Source: Bacillota bacterium
GTDB taxonomy: Bacteria; Bacillota; Clostridia; Lachnospirales; Lachnospiraceae
DNA: 32,345 nt
Assembly (NCBI GenBank): GCA_023390555.1
Contig: JAEWCQ010000039.1
Coordinates: 1-32,345, forward strand
Reading direction: 5' to 3'
Under the pieces are notes generated by a model. It did not search any database, had not been told where the DNA came from, and was given only the letters and a program-made list of their open reading frames with translations. Position 1 is the stretch's first letter. The number at the start of each line of letters is the position of its first letter. Of the stretch, positions 1-8,446 are shown in pieces. The translations under genes and the position numbers were made by a program.

Positions 1-1253
1 ATCCCATGCAGCCCCCAAATCCGAGGGAATAATATGACTGCCGGAATCAATATGATCACCTGTCTGGTCAGTGTCAGAAACATAGCGGATTTTGCCTGTC
101 CGATTGCCTGGAAATAATTCGAAGCAATGATCTGGAACCCTACGACAGGCATACAGAAAAACCATGCTTCCAGACAGAATTTGCCAAGCTTCACCAGTTC
201 CGGGTCTCGGTTAAAAATCTGAATCAGCTGTACCGGAAAGAGACGCGTGACCAGATATCCCACGATTACAATGGCAGTTGCCAGCTTGATTCCCACAAGA
301 ACGGCCTCTTTTACACGTTCATATTTCTTTGCGCCAAAGTTAAAACTGATAATCGGCTGAATTCCCTGATTCAATCCGATAACCGGCATTAACAGCAGTG
401 TCTGGATACTGTTTACAATTCCCATACTGGATACCGCAAGATCTCCGCCGTATGAAATCAGTCCTCTGTTTAAAATTGCATTTAACAGGCTTGCCGCAAG
501 CTGCAGGAAGAAGTTCGGCGATCCCAGCATAAATATCTTACCGACAACGGCCCGATCCAGTTTCAGATAGCGGCAGCGCAATTTACAATGGCTCTTTTTC
601 CCAAGAAAATACGACAATACCCAGAGAAAAGAGAGGAACTGTGAAATTGAAGTCGCGAGTCCGGCTCCCCGCATTCCCATATGCAGTCCGAAAATAAAAA
701 TCGGATCTAACAGTATATTCAATCCCGCGCCAAAAAACATGGTAATCATGGCGAGCTTCGGATTCCCATCCGCCCGCATAAAATTATTTAATCCCATGCC
801 ACACACCTGAAAGATCGAACCGACGAAAATAATCTGCATAAATTCTTTTGCAAAAGGAAGAACCTCCTGACTTGCGCCGAATAAAACAAGCAGCGGATCC
901 AGAAATATCTCACCCAGTATACAGTAAAGGGTTCCGGCAATCAAAAGCATGACAAAAGCATTTCCGAGTGCGTGCTCTGCTTCCTCCTGTTTCTTGTTTC
1001 CAAGCTTCATAGAAAAATAGGTAGCTCCACCTATTCCAAACAAAACACCAATTGCTATGGTGCATATCATCAGCGGAAAGGCCACCGTAATGCCTGCCAG
1101 TCCGTTTTCTCCCAGATCTGCGCTGTTTCCGATAAAGATTCTGTCAATAATGTTATACAGCGCATTGACCAGCATTCCGATTATTGCAGGTACTGAAAAT
1201 TTTCTGACCAGTACAGAAACCTTTTCTTCCCCAAGCGGATTTACGTATTCCAT
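1..1253 (-). CDS. MATE family multidrug/Na+ antiporter, C-terminus cut by window edge
   Basis: Reading the minus strand from an ATG at 1253 gives an uninterrupted frame of about 417 codons that runs off the left edge. The N-terminus begins MEYVNPLGEEKVSVLVRKF and is followed by many hydrophobic helices, with MATE-like segments such as NALYNIIDRIFIGN, NFMRADGNPKLAM and GLNQGIQPIISFNFGAKK. MATE proteins export drugs or metabolites using Na+ or H+ gradients in the cytoplasmic membrane. The family is usually about 450 residues, so roughly 30-40 residues are missing. A good ribosome binding site (AAGGAGAG) lies 7 bases before the ATG. It follows pnp by 114 bp with no strong terminator or promoter between, so it may be partly read through from pnp. 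The MepA-like subgroup is the best guess; the substrate is unknown. Confidence 0.9.
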   Translation of the reverse strand, partial: MEYVNPLGEEKVSVLVRKFSVPAIIGMLVNALYNIIDRIFIGNSADLGENGLAGITVAFPLMICTIAIGVLFGIGGATYFSMKLGNKKQEEAEHALGNAFVMLLIAGTLYCILGEIFLDPLLVLFGASQEVLPFAKEFMQIIFVGSIFQVCGMGLNNFMRADGNPKLAMITMFFGAGLNILLDPIFIFGLHMGMRGAGLATSISQFLSFLWVLSYFLGKKSHCKLRCRYLKLDRAVVGKIFMLGSPNFFLQLAASLLNAILNRGLISYGGDLAVSSMGIVNSIQTLLLMPVIGLNQGIQPIISFNFGAKKYERVKEAVLVGIKLATAIVIVGYLVTRLFPVQLIQIFNRDPELVKLGKFCLEAWFFCMPVVGFQIIASNYFQAIGQAKSAMFLTLTRQVIILIPAVILFPRIWGLHG

Positions 1254-1367
1254 TTTTTGTCTCTCCTTCGTACTCTTTCCCCAGCCCTCCAAAACAGGAA
1301 AAGAGCCTCTGCCTTGTAGACGATCGTTCATCTATCAGCAAAGACTCCAGTTTCATTTTATTTTGAT

Positions 1368-3455
1368 TTAAGCCTGTGGTACATCTTTGATAGAGAAACT
1401 GATTCTTCCCATCTTATCCTTGCCCATGCAGATGCAGGTAACAGTCTCACCTAACGTCAATACATCTTCTACATGGTTAATTCTCTCCTTGGCAATCTTG
1501 GAAATGTGAACCATTCCTTCTTTGCCTGGTGCAAATTCAATGAATGCACCAAAATCCTTAATACTTACAACCTTACCTGTAAAAATCTTACCCTCTTCAA
1601 ATTCGGTTGTAATAATACGGATCATATCCGATGCTTTATCCATCATCTCTTTGTCCGTACCGCATACACTTACGGCACCATCGTCCGTAATGTCAATCTT
1701 CACACCGGTGCGGTCGATAATCTCATTAATCGTCTTGCCTCTCTGTCCAACCACATCACCAATCTTAGCTGGATCAATCTGAAGCTGAAAGATCTTTGGA
1801 GCATATTCTCCAACTTCTGCTCTCGGCTTATCAATTGCTTTGGACATGACATCCATAATAAAGAGTCTGGCCTCTCTTGTTCTACGAATGGCCTCTTCAA
1901 CGATTGGTCTTGTAAGACCATGGATCTTGATATCCATCTGAATTGCAGTAATACCTTCTGTTGTACCGGTCACTTTGAAATCCATATCGCCAAAGAAGTC
2001 TTCCAGTCCCTGAATATCGGTCAATACGATATAATCGTCGTCGGTATCACCGGTAACAAGTCCGCAGGAAATTCCGGCTACCATCTTTTTGATCGGCACA
2101 CCGGCTGCCATAAGGGACATACAGGATGCACAGGTAGACGCCATGGAGGTAGAACCGTTAGATTCAAATGTCTCGGATACGGCACGGATTGCGTAAGGGA
2201 ATTCCTCTTCGGTAGGAAGTACGGCAATCAATGCTTTTTCGGCCAATGCTCCGTGACCGATTTCACGTCGTCCCGGTCCTCTGGAAGGTTTTGTCTCACC
2301 AACGGAATAGGACGGGAAGTTATAATGATGCATGTAGCGTTTTACTTTTACGTTTTCATCCAGACCATCGACTCTCTGCATTTCTGACAGCGGAGCAAGT
2401 GTCACTACATCACAGATCTGTGTCTGACCACGGGTAAACATTGCGGAACCATGCACGCGCGGAATGATATCCACTTCAGCCGCAAGCGAACGGATCTGAT
2501 TGATTTCACGACCATCCGGACGTTTCTGATCTTTTAAGATCATCTTGCGGACAGTTTTTTTCTGATACTGATAAACTGCTTCGCCAAGAAGGGAAAACCA
2601 TTCCTCTTTTTCTGCAAATGCTGCTTCGAATTTTTCGGTTACTTTGCGGATGTTCTCCTCACGTACCTGCTTTTCATCGGAAAATACTGCAATCTCCATT
2701 TCCTCCGGAGTGACGATTTTTTTCATTTCGTCAAACATCTCCTGCGGAATAGCACAACTGGTATATTCATGTTTCGGTTTGCCTGCTTCAGCAACAATCC
2801 GATTGATGAATGCATTCACAGTCTGGTTTACATCATGTGCCATATAAATTGCTTCGAGCATCTTCGCTTCCGGAACCTCATTTGCTCCGGCCTCGATCAT
2901 AATTACTTTTTCCATCGTGGACGCAACCGTCAACTGCAGATCTCCGTTATTCCATACTTCCTGCGAAGGATTTACAACAAACTCGCCATCGATCATACCA
3001 ACCTGTGTCATGGCACAAGGACCGTCAAACGGAATGTCAGAAATACTGGTTGAAATAGCTGCACCGAGCATGGCAACAACCTCCGGACGGCATTCCGGAT
3101 CCACACTCATTACCATGTTGTTCAAAGTGACATCATTCCGGTAATCCTTTGGAAACAGTGGTCTCATCGGACGGTCAATCACGCGTGATGTCAGAATTGC
3201 ATTTTCCGATGCTTTTCCCTCTCTCTTATTGAATCCACCCGGAATTTTGCCAACCGAATACAACTTCTCTTCATACTCTACGCTCAACGGGAAGAAATCA
3301 ATCCCCTCTCTCGGCTTATCGGAAGCGGTTGCTGTTGACAATACCGTTGTATCACCATAGTGCATAAATGCACATCCATTTGCCTGCTTACCGACTCTGT
3401 TAATGTCTACTGTAAGAGTTCTGCCTGCAAGTTCCATTGAATAACTCTGATACAT
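1368..3455 (-). CDS. pnp: Polyribonucleotide nucleotidyltransferase (PNPase)
   Basis: A 695-residue protein of the normal length for PNPase, the phosphorolytic 3'-5' exoribonuclease of mRNA turnover. Two RNase PH domains flank a helical linker (about residues 1-215 and 310-545). The catalytic region shows GDMDFKVTGT at 489-498 (Asp490, Asp492) and a further Asp near 508. A KH domain with its loop GQRGK (570-574) and an S1 domain (621-691) close the protein. The ATG at 3455 is preceded by AAAGGAGAG. The gene lies directly downstream of rpsO, the same order as in many bacteria. A nested hairpin in the leader ends just before the ribosome binding site and may be an autoregulatory or RNase target, as known for enterobacterial pnp; that link is inference. 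Confidence 0.97.
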   Translation of the reverse strand: MYQSYSMELAGRTLTVDINRVGKQANGCAFMHYGDTTVLSTATASDKPREGIDFFPLSVEYEEKLYSVGKIPGGFNKREGKASENAILTSRVIDRPMRPLFPKDYRNDVTLNNMVMSVDPECRPEVVAMLGAAISTSISDIPFDGPCAMTQVGMIDGEFVVNPSQEVWNNGDLQLTVASTMEKVIMIEAGANEVPEAKMLEAIYMAHDVNQTVNAFINRIVAEAGKPKHEYTSCAIPQEMFDEMKKIVTPEEMEIAVFSDEKQVREENIRKVTEKFEAAFAEKEEWFSLLGEAVYQYQKKTVRKMILKDQKRPDGREINQIRSLAAEVDIIPRVHGSAMFTRGQTQICDVVTLAPLSEMQRVDGLDENVKVKRYMHHYNFPSYSVGETKPSRGPGRREIGHGALAEKALIAVLPTEEEFPYAIRAVSETFESNGSTSMASTCASCMSLMAAGVPIKKMVAGISCGLVTGDTDDDYIVLTDIQGLEDFFGDMDFKVTGTTEGITAIQMDIKIHGLTRPIVEEAIRRTREARLFIMDVMSKAIDKPRAEVGEYAPKIFQLQIDPAKIGDVVGQRGKTINEIIDRTGVKIDITDDGAVSVCGTDKEMMDKASDMIRIITTEFEEGKIFTGKVVSIKDFGAFIEFAPGKEGMVHISKIAKERINHVEDVLTLGETVTCICMGKDKMGRISFSIKDVPQA

Positions 3456-3471
3456 ATTTTCTCTCCTTTAT

Positions 3472-3514
3472 GCTTCTGTGAAAGACCTGCTTTCACGTAT
3501 TATTTGGCAGAAGC
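3472..3514 (-). promoter_or_regulatory. Nested hairpin in the pnp leader
   Basis: On the pnp transcript a 7-bp stem GTGAAAG/CTTTCAC (3490-3496 with 3478-3484, 5-nt loop) is enclosed by a second stem GCTTCT/AGAAGC (3509-3514 with 3472-3477), with a 12-nt bulge on one side. The structure ends 6 bases before the AAAGGAGAG site. It has no U-run, so it is not a terminator. It could be a processing site or translational control element for pnp; only the pairing is seen. Confidence 0.5.
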
Positions 3515-3600
3515 CCGAAACTACTGATCTGGACAATTCGTACCATTCTGTTCATTGCACACATCAGTGGTCTCGGTAATTCACTCCTGCTCATTAATAA

Positions 3601-3627
3601 AATAGAGCGGATAAACTCCGCTCTATT
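3601..3627 (-). terminator. Hairpin after rpsO, probable weak terminator or attenuator
   Basis: A perfect 11-bp stem AATAGAGCGGA/TCCGCTCTATT with a 5-nt loop starts 26 bases after the rpsO stop codon. The following bases on the minus strand are TTATTAATG, a poor U-tract, so termination is probably partial and pnp could still be reached by read-through from rpsO. Confidence 0.5.
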
Positions 3628-3652
3628 CTTATACGGTTTTCTTATCAAAGAA

Positions 3653-3919
3653 TTACTTTCTCAAACCTAAACGTTCAATTAAGCTACGATATCTTTCAAT
3701 ATCGATTTTTCTCAAATAATCCAACAATCCACGTCTCTGACCAACCATTTTTAAAAGTCCTCTTCTGGAATGATGATCCTTCTGATTTAATTTTAAATGA
3801 TCTGTTAATTCGTTGATTCTTGCTGTTAAAAGAGCAACCTGAACTTCTGGTGATCCAGTGTCTCCCGGTGTTCTTCCGTATTCAACAATAATTGCCTGTT
3901 TCTTTTCCTTTGCTAACAT
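3653..3919 (-). CDS. rpsO: 30S ribosomal protein S15
   Basis: An 88-residue protein, the standard S15 length, with the family signature in GDTGSPEVQVALLTARINELTDHL and the C-terminal region DHHSRRGLLKMVGQRRGLLDYLRK. S15 binds 16S rRNA in the 30S platform. The frame is open further upstream to 3961, but the ATG at 3919 is chosen because AAGGAGGA stands 8-9 bases before it and because homologues begin MLAKEKK-like. It has its own promoter (4022-4050) and a structured leader of about 95 bases. A stem-loop separates it from pnp. Confidence 0.97.
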   Translation of the reverse strand: MLAKEKKQAIIVEYGRTPGDTGSPEVQVALLTARINELTDHLKLNQKDHHSRRGLLKMVGQRRGLLDYLRKIDIERYRSLIERLGLRK

Positions 3920-3979
3920 GAAACATGTCCTCCTTATAAGATTGATCGCCCAGCTACGCATGATACTCAGTAAAAGGTC

Positions 3980-4018
3980 GGAGTGTCCATCTACCGAATA
4001 TGGGCTTACTCATACTCC
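3980..4018 (-). promoter_or_regulatory. Structured rpsO leader, possible S15 autoregulatory site
   Basis: In the leader between the rpsO promoter and start, GGAGT (4014-4018) can pair with ACTCC (3980-3984), and an inner CCAT/ATGG stem (4000-4003 with 3987-3990) lies inside. S15 is known to repress its own mRNA through leader structures in several phyla; whether this short fold is such a site is inference. Confidence 0.3.
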
Positions 4019-4021
4019 AAA

Positions 4022-4050
4022 ACTATAACATAAATGGCTTATTTTGTAAA
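4022..4050 (-). promoter_or_regulatory. Promoter of rpsO (sigma-A type)
   Basis: On the minus strand TTTACA (4045-4050) is separated by exactly 17 bases from TATAGT (4022-4027). It lies in an AT-rich gap between the NlpC/P60 gene and rpsO. Confidence 0.7.
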
Positions 4051-4100
4051 CTTATTTTTATAGATTTCTGATCCGTTTTCTGACGGAACCATTTCTCTCT

Positions 4101-5144
4101 TTAGTTGCCCAATACCCGGACTACACAGATCGGAGAACGGTAAAATGCATTGGAAATCTTAATACCGGTCTTCGGGGAACTTGCATGGACAATCTGACCA
4201 TTTCCGATATAGATTGCAACATGATTAATGCCGCTTCCGCTGCCATAGAAGAACAGATCTCCCGGCTGTGCCTGTGATGCATCAATTTTTGTACCGCATC
4301 CTGCCTGTGCTTTTGAAGAATGCGGCAGGGAGACTCCGTATTTTGCATAGATCGATAATACAAATCCAGAGCAATCTGCTCCGTTTGTAAGACTGGTTCC
4401 ACCCCATACGTAAGGATTTCCGACAAACTGTGTCGCATAAGCCACCAAAGATACACGGACATCGGATACACCCTGTCCATATTTTAATTCTGTCATCGTC
4501 TGCGCTTTTGGAAGCTGTGTGGACAGATCCACATATTCCTTGCTGACATAACCTTCATCGCCGTCAAGATCAACCTTCACCCAGTCACCGTCGTCTTCGA
4601 GCACCTCAAGTTCTTCGCCCTCCGGCATCAGCGCAAGAATTGTACAATCGGTACTCATCTCTGCACGTACATTCAGCGTCTGTGTTTTCACCGTTGCAAC
4701 AGTCGTCATAACTTCTGCTGCTTTCGCCTTTGCATCGTCTCCCGTAATCAGAAATTCTCCTTTGACATAACCGGTTACTTTTCCCGACTGGATCTTATAC
4801 CAGTCGCCGTCCTGTTCCAATATCTCACAGCCGGCATCGGACTGCATCTTTCCGACAAGCTCAGATGTTTCATCTGCAGCCTCTCTTACGTTCAGACTGC
4901 TGTCCACATTCGCGATTCCCAGATTGGTGTATCCGCAGATTGTGTCATCCGTTGTCTGACCCGAAGCAGTAGCCACGGCATCTGTTTCCGATATGGCTGC
5001 AGCATTTGATAAATCCATATAAGAACTGATTGCTACCAGTACCCCGGAATTCACACCGGCCGCATGTGCGGGCATATTGGATATACCGAACGCCAAGCCG
5101 CAGGAGAACAGAAAGCCTGCCGCCTTTATCAACTTAAATTTCAT
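4101..5144 (-). CDS. Secreted SH3b-SH3b-NlpC/P60 peptidoglycan endopeptidase
   Basis: A 347-residue secreted cell-wall hydrolase that is expected to cut the peptide stem of peptidoglycan. The start at 5144 (MKFKLIKAAG) is preferred over an upstream in-frame ATG because GATTTTAGGAGGG stands before it and it starts a clean signal peptide ending near PAHAAG. Two bacterial SH3 modules follow: about 78-133 (SLNVREAADETSELVG) and 150-212 (TLNVRAEMSTD). The C-terminal NlpC/P60 domain (about 230-347) has the catalytic Cys258 in DCSGF, His308 in NHVAIYIG and His320 in VHASS. It interrupts a run of translation genes and has its own perfect consensus promoter, so it is probably expressed separately. No strong terminator is seen after it. 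Confidence 0.93.
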   Translation of the reverse strand: MKFKLIKAAGFLFSCGLAFGISNMPAHAAGVNSGVLVAISSYMDLSNAAAISETDAVATASGQTTDDTICGYTNLGIANVDSSLNVREAADETSELVGKMQSDAGCEILEQDGDWYKIQSGKVTGYVKGEFLITGDDAKAKAAEVMTTVATVKTQTLNVRAEMSTDCTILALMPEGEELEVLEDDGDWVKVDLDGDEGYVSKEYVDLSTQLPKAQTMTELKYGQGVSDVRVSLVAYATQFVGNPYVWGGTSLTNGADCSGFVLSIYAKYGVSLPHSSKAQAGCGTKIDASQAQPGDLFFYGSGSGINHVAIYIGNGQIVHASSPKTGIKISNAFYRSPICVVRVLGN

Positions 5145-5199
5145 GAAAACCCTCCTAAAATCATATAAAATGATACATCTCTTTTCATGCATACTAAGA

Positions 5200-5228
5200 A
5201 TTATATCCGTAGTATATTACATTGTCAA
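5200..5228 (-). promoter_or_regulatory. Perfect consensus promoter of the NlpC/P60 gene
   Basis: TTGACA (5223-5228) and TATAAT (5200-5205) on the minus strand are both exact consensus hexamers with a 17-bp spacer. The predicted start lies about 50 bases before the NlpC/P60 ATG. Confidence 0.9.
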
Positions 5229-5271
5229 CACATTTATGTAATAACTGTGTAACAATTAAGGGCTTTTGTCC

Positions 5272-6195
5272 TTAGTAGTGCGAAAAAAACGTTCTTGCGA
5301 ACGAAATATCTTCCATCATCTGAGCCTTCAGGTCTTCCAAGGAATGAAATTTGTATTCCAGTCTTATGCGGGTCAGAAAGTCCACCCGAATCTCACTTCC
5401 ATAGACATCCCGGTTAAAATCAAAAATATGTGTCTCGACTCCGACCGGGTTGTCCCCCGCAATCGTAGGTTTACATCCGACGTTGGAGATTCCCTGATAA
5501 ATCTGATCCCTAATTGCGGTTTCTGTCACATACACGCCAAACGGCGGAAGCAGTTTATCGGCAGGCGGCAGGATGTTGACGGTCGGCAGTCCAAGAACGG
5601 GACCGCCCATGTGTTTGCCATGTTCTACAACTCCCTGCACAAAATAGTGATACCCGAGCAGACGGTTCGCCTTTTCCATATTTCCGGCAGCCACTTCCTC
5701 ACGGATAAACGTGCTGCTGATATCCCGATCTTCGTACTGCATTTTATCGACAGCAGACACCTCATATCCAAACTCTTTTGCATATTGTTCCAGCGTATGG
5801 TAATCCCCCGCACGATGATGCCCAAAATGAAAATCTTTTCCGACAACCATCGCCTTTACCCGCAGTTCCTGCACGATTTTTCGAATAAAGTCCAGCGGAT
5901 CCATATGCATAAACTCATCCGTAACAGGACATTCAATCAGATAATCGATCCCAATCTGCTCAAATATATGCATTTTTTCATTATTTGTAGTTAATACCTT
6001 TATTTCATCCTGATGTGCCAGATTTTTCGGCGGAATATCAAAGGTAAATATCACGGCCTTTAATCCTGTCTTTTTCTTCTGAAGCATAGATTCAATCAGA
6101 AGTTCATGACCGCGATGAAGTCCGTCAAATTTTCCCAGTGAGATCACGCTTGGCTCTTCCAGATGAAATTCTGTTGTTCCTCTAATATATTCCAT
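5272..6195 (-). CDS. ribF: Bifunctional riboflavin kinase / FAD synthetase
   Basis: A 307-residue protein, typical for bacterial RibF, which phosphorylates riboflavin to FMN and adenylylates FMN to FAD. The N-terminal nucleotidyltransferase half has the HxGH-like loop GKFDGLHRGH at 21-30 and ISSTFIRE near 159-166. The C-terminal riboflavin kinase half has GLPTVN at 202-207 and FGVYVTE. Two ATGs are possible; the one at 6195 is preferred because AGGA sits 5 bases before it, while the ATG at 6201 lies almost on that site. It begins 8 bases after truB stops, so it is the last gene of the rimP-nusA-infB operon. The gene pair truB-ribF is common in bacteria. Confidence 0.95.
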   Translation of the reverse strand: MEYIRGTTEFHLEEPSVISLGKFDGLHRGHELLIESMLQKKKTGLKAVIFTFDIPPKNLAHQDEIKVLTTNNEKMHIFEQIGIDYLIECPVTDEFMHMDPLDFIRKIVQELRVKAMVVGKDFHFGHHRAGDYHTLEQYAKEFGYEVSAVDKMQYEDRDISSTFIREEVAAGNMEKANRLLGYHYFVQGVVEHGKHMGGPVLGLPTVNILPPADKLLPPFGVYVTETAIRDQIYQGISNVGCKPTIAGDNPVGVETHIFDFNRDVYGSEIRVDFLTRIRLEYKFHSLEDLKAQMMEDISFARTFFSHY

Positions 6196-6202
6196 GATCA
6201 TC

Positions 6203-7099
6203 CTATTCCAGAAACAGTTTTATCGGTTTGCATTCGCGTTCCTGCTCCTTGTATTCATAAATTCCAACGAATCTGTTATCCCTGTCATAAATACGCACCG
6301 GCCGCGCTTTCCATTCTTCCTGCCACGTTTCAAACGCTGCAACAGGCAGACGATTGCCGTTGTATAACAGTTTTTCATATCCTTCTCTGACCGTAAGCTT
6401 CGGATATTGAGAAAATACCGTATCCGTCGGAGCGATCAGCCGGTCAACCGTTCCGTTTTTGACCGCATGTTCAATCTCCGTCAAACGATAAGCATGTTCT
6501 ATTGTAAAATCTGCGACTCTGGTACGCAGCAGCGATTCCATGCAGGCCCCGCAGCCGAGTCTGTCCCCGATATCCTGACAAAGTGTCCTTATGTAGGTTC
6601 CTTTCGAACAGTGTATCCGCATTTTTACCCGCGGAAGTTCCATTGACAGTAAATCGATTTGGAAAATGTGAACGGGTCTCGCTTTCCGCTCCACTTCGAT
6701 TCCGGCACGTGCCAGATTGCAGAGCTTCTGTCCGTTGACCTTCAATGCGGAATACATCGGCGGCACCTGATCATAATCCCCGACAAATGCCATGACTGCC
6801 TGTCTTACTTCCTCTTCCGTGCAACTGACGTTTTTTTCAAAAAGCACCGTGCCGGTCAAATCCTGAGTATCCGTGGTCACGCCCAAAAGCATAACTGCTT
6901 CATAGACCTTGTCCTTATCAGTCAGAAGGTCACATACTTTTGTCGCTTTTCCAAGACATACCGGAAGCACACCCTGCGCCTTTGGATCCAGCGTCCCGGT
7001 GTGCCCGATTTTCTTCTGTTTTAAGATTCCGCGAAGTTTTGCCACCACATCAAAAGAGGTAAAATCTTCTTCTTTATAAACATTGATTATTCCATTCAT
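6203..7099 (-). CDS. truB: tRNA pseudouridine(55) synthase TruB
   Basis: A 298-residue enzyme that makes pseudouridine 55 in the T-loop of tRNAs. The catalytic motif GHTGTLDPKAQGVLPVCLG places the nucleophile at Asp38. The segment VPPMYSALKVNGQKLCNLARAG and the GTYIRTLCQDIG block are typical of TruB. The ATG at 7099 overlaps the stop of the upstream nrnA gene in an ATGA arrangement, pointing to translational coupling. The last part of the protein (about 230-298) fits the PUA-like C-terminal extension. Confidence 0.96.
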   Translation of the reverse strand: MNGIINVYKEEDFTSFDVVAKLRGILKQKKIGHTGTLDPKAQGVLPVCLGKATKVCDLLTDKDKVYEAVMLLGVTTDTQDLTGTVLFEKNVSCTEEEVRQAVMAFVGDYDQVPPMYSALKVNGQKLCNLARAGIEVERKARPVHIFQIDLLSMELPRVKMRIHCSKGTYIRTLCQDIGDRLGCGACMESLLRTRVADFTIEHAYRLTEIEHAVKNGTVDRLIAPTDTVFSQYPKLTVREGYEKLLYNGNRLPVAAFETWQEEWKARPVRIYDRDNRFVGIYEYKEQERECKPIKLFLE

Positions 7100-8052
7100 A
7101 GTATTCCCTGTAACTGTTTTTCTACTTCTTCCAGAATTTTCCCGATAATCTCATCCGCAGTTCCGCTCATAGTGGCTCCGGCTGCACGCACATGTCCGCC
7201 TCCGCCAAAATTCATCAGAATTGCTGCAACATTCACGTTCTCATTGGAGCGCATGCTGACTTTGAACGTACCATCCTCATTCTCATACAGAAAAAGCGCA
7301 GCTTCCGCATCTTTTGTCACGCGCAGCTGCTGTACGATCCCTTCGAGATGTTTCGGTTCAACTTCAAATGCTTTCATTTCCTCCGCTGTCACAACGGTAG
7401 CGATACAGGCTCCATCCAGATACAGTCTGCTGTCTACCAGTGCCTGGCCGAGAATCCGGTTCTGGCTGTACGTTTTTTTATAAAAAGTATCATCTATGAT
7501 TTTTGTAAATGGAATCCCCTTTTCCATCAACTGCCCTGCAATATTCATCGTCTTTGCAGAGGTACTTGAATACTGGAAGACACCCGTGTCATGAACAATT
7601 CCAACATAGATGCATTCTGCGATTTCTTCTGTGATTTTCTCTGCATCCAACAGTTCAAATACCAGTTCACAGGTCGAACTTGCATGCGGGAAAATATAAT
7701 TTTCATCCGCAAAACTGCTGTTGCTGATATGATGGTCGATGCAAAGTGTCTTTTTTGCCGCATGAAAATATTTTGCCGCCGTTCCAAGTCTTCCCTCATC
7801 CCCGCAGTCCAGACAGATGAACAAGTCATGTGTCTGGTCCTGTGTACAGTCATGCACAATTTCTTCCGAACGTGCCAGAAAGCGAAAAATATTCGGGATT
7901 GGTTCCAGATAAAGAGTTACCTCGATCTCCGGATGATACGTTTTGATATAATTATAAACAGCCAGTGTCGAACCGGTGCAGTCTCCATCCGGTTTCATAT
8001 GACCGGAAACTGCCACGGTCTTTTTGTTTTCCAACTGTGTCTCTAATTTCAT
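7096..8052 (-). CDS. nrnA: DHH-family nanoRNase / 3',5'-bisphosphate phosphatase (NrnA-like)
   Basis: A 318-residue DHH-DHHA1 phosphoesterase. Metal-binding motifs are GHMKPDGD (His18, Asp22, Asp24), LDCGD (Asp82) and IDHH (Asp106-His108). The C-terminal DHHA1 domain carries GGGGH at 283-287. NrnA enzymes degrade short RNA oligonucleotides and pAp; some relatives act on cyclic dinucleotides such as pGpA or c-di-AMP products, so the exact substrate is not fixed by sequence. Its ATG overlaps the rbfA stop codon (ATGA) and its own stop overlaps the truB start, which places it firmly in the operon. The rbfA-nrnA-truB order is typical of Firmicutes. Confidence 0.92.
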   Translation of the reverse strand: MKLETQLENKKTVAVSGHMKPDGDCTGSTLAVYNYIKTYHPEIEVTLYLEPIPNIFRFLARSEEIVHDCTQDQTHDLFICLDCGDEGRLGTAAKYFHAAKKTLCIDHHISNSSFADENYIFPHASSTCELVFELLDAEKITEEIAECIYVGIVHDTGVFQYSSTSAKTMNIAGQLMEKGIPFTKIIDDTFYKKTYSQNRILGQALVDSRLYLDGACIATVVTAEEMKAFEVEPKHLEGIVQQLRVTKDAEAALFLYENEDGTFKVSMRSNENVNVAAILMNFGGGGHVRAAGATMSGTADEIIGKILEEVEKQLQGIL

Positions 8053-8417
8053 AACGATTCCTCATCTCTATGTGTGACCTCATCAATCATCTTTGACATG
8101 TTTACGCCATACTCGATTGACTGATCCAGAATAAAATGGATTTCCGGTGTATTTCTGAGATTAATGTTTTTCGCCAGATTTCTGCGAATATAACCTTCCG
8201 CACTCCGCAGTCCCGCAATGGTATCCTTCTGGGACTGTTCGTCTCCAAGCACACTGATATAGGCCTTGCAGGTCTTTAAATCCGGTGCCACTTCCACTGC
8301 AACCACACTGGTCATCGGATTGATACGCGGATCCTTAATCTCACCGCGGATGATATTGGAGAGTTCTCGCAACACCTCTCCATTGATCCGCATATTTTTC
8401 ATACTATTTTTACGCAT
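8049..8417 (-). CDS. rbfA: 30S ribosome-binding factor A
   Basis: A 122-residue KH-like protein that assists late 16S rRNA maturation and cold adaptation. The family pattern is visible in LSNIIRGEIKDPRINPMTSVVAVEVAPDLKTCKAYISVLG and in the C-terminal RNTPEIHFILDQSIEYGVNMSKMID. It starts 30 bases after infB stops; AAAAGGAAA lies before the ATG. Its stop overlaps the start of nrnA. Confidence 0.95.
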   Translation of the reverse strand: MRKNSMKNMRINGEVLRELSNIIRGEIKDPRINPMTSVVAVEVAPDLKTCKAYISVLGDEQSQKDTIAGLRSAEGYIRRNLAKNINLRNTPEIHFILDQSIEYGVNMSKMIDEVTHRDEESL

Positions 8418-8446
8418 ACTTATTTCCTTTTCTTTCCGATCCGGTA

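Noticed and set aside
1273..1305. Terminator between pnp and the MATE gene
   Set aside because: CTCTTTCC/GGAAAAGAG can pair with one bulge, but there is no U-run, so termination is not supported.
1153..1356. Small minus-strand gene between pnp and the MATE gene
   Set aside because: Two thirds of it overlap the MATE gene in another frame and it has no ribosome binding site of note.
1473..2387. 304-codon plus-strand open frame opposite pnp
   Set aside because: It is antisense to a fully recognisable PNPase, has no family resemblance, and is rich in Cys/His/Asn as expected of a reverse-frame shadow.
4070..4090. Terminator of the NlpC/P60 gene
   Set aside because: Only a 5-bp stem (TCCGT/ACGGA) with no following U-run.
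5266..5994. 242-codon plus-strand open frame opposite ribF
   Set aside because: Lies entirely over the well-supported ribF gene and shows no protein family features.
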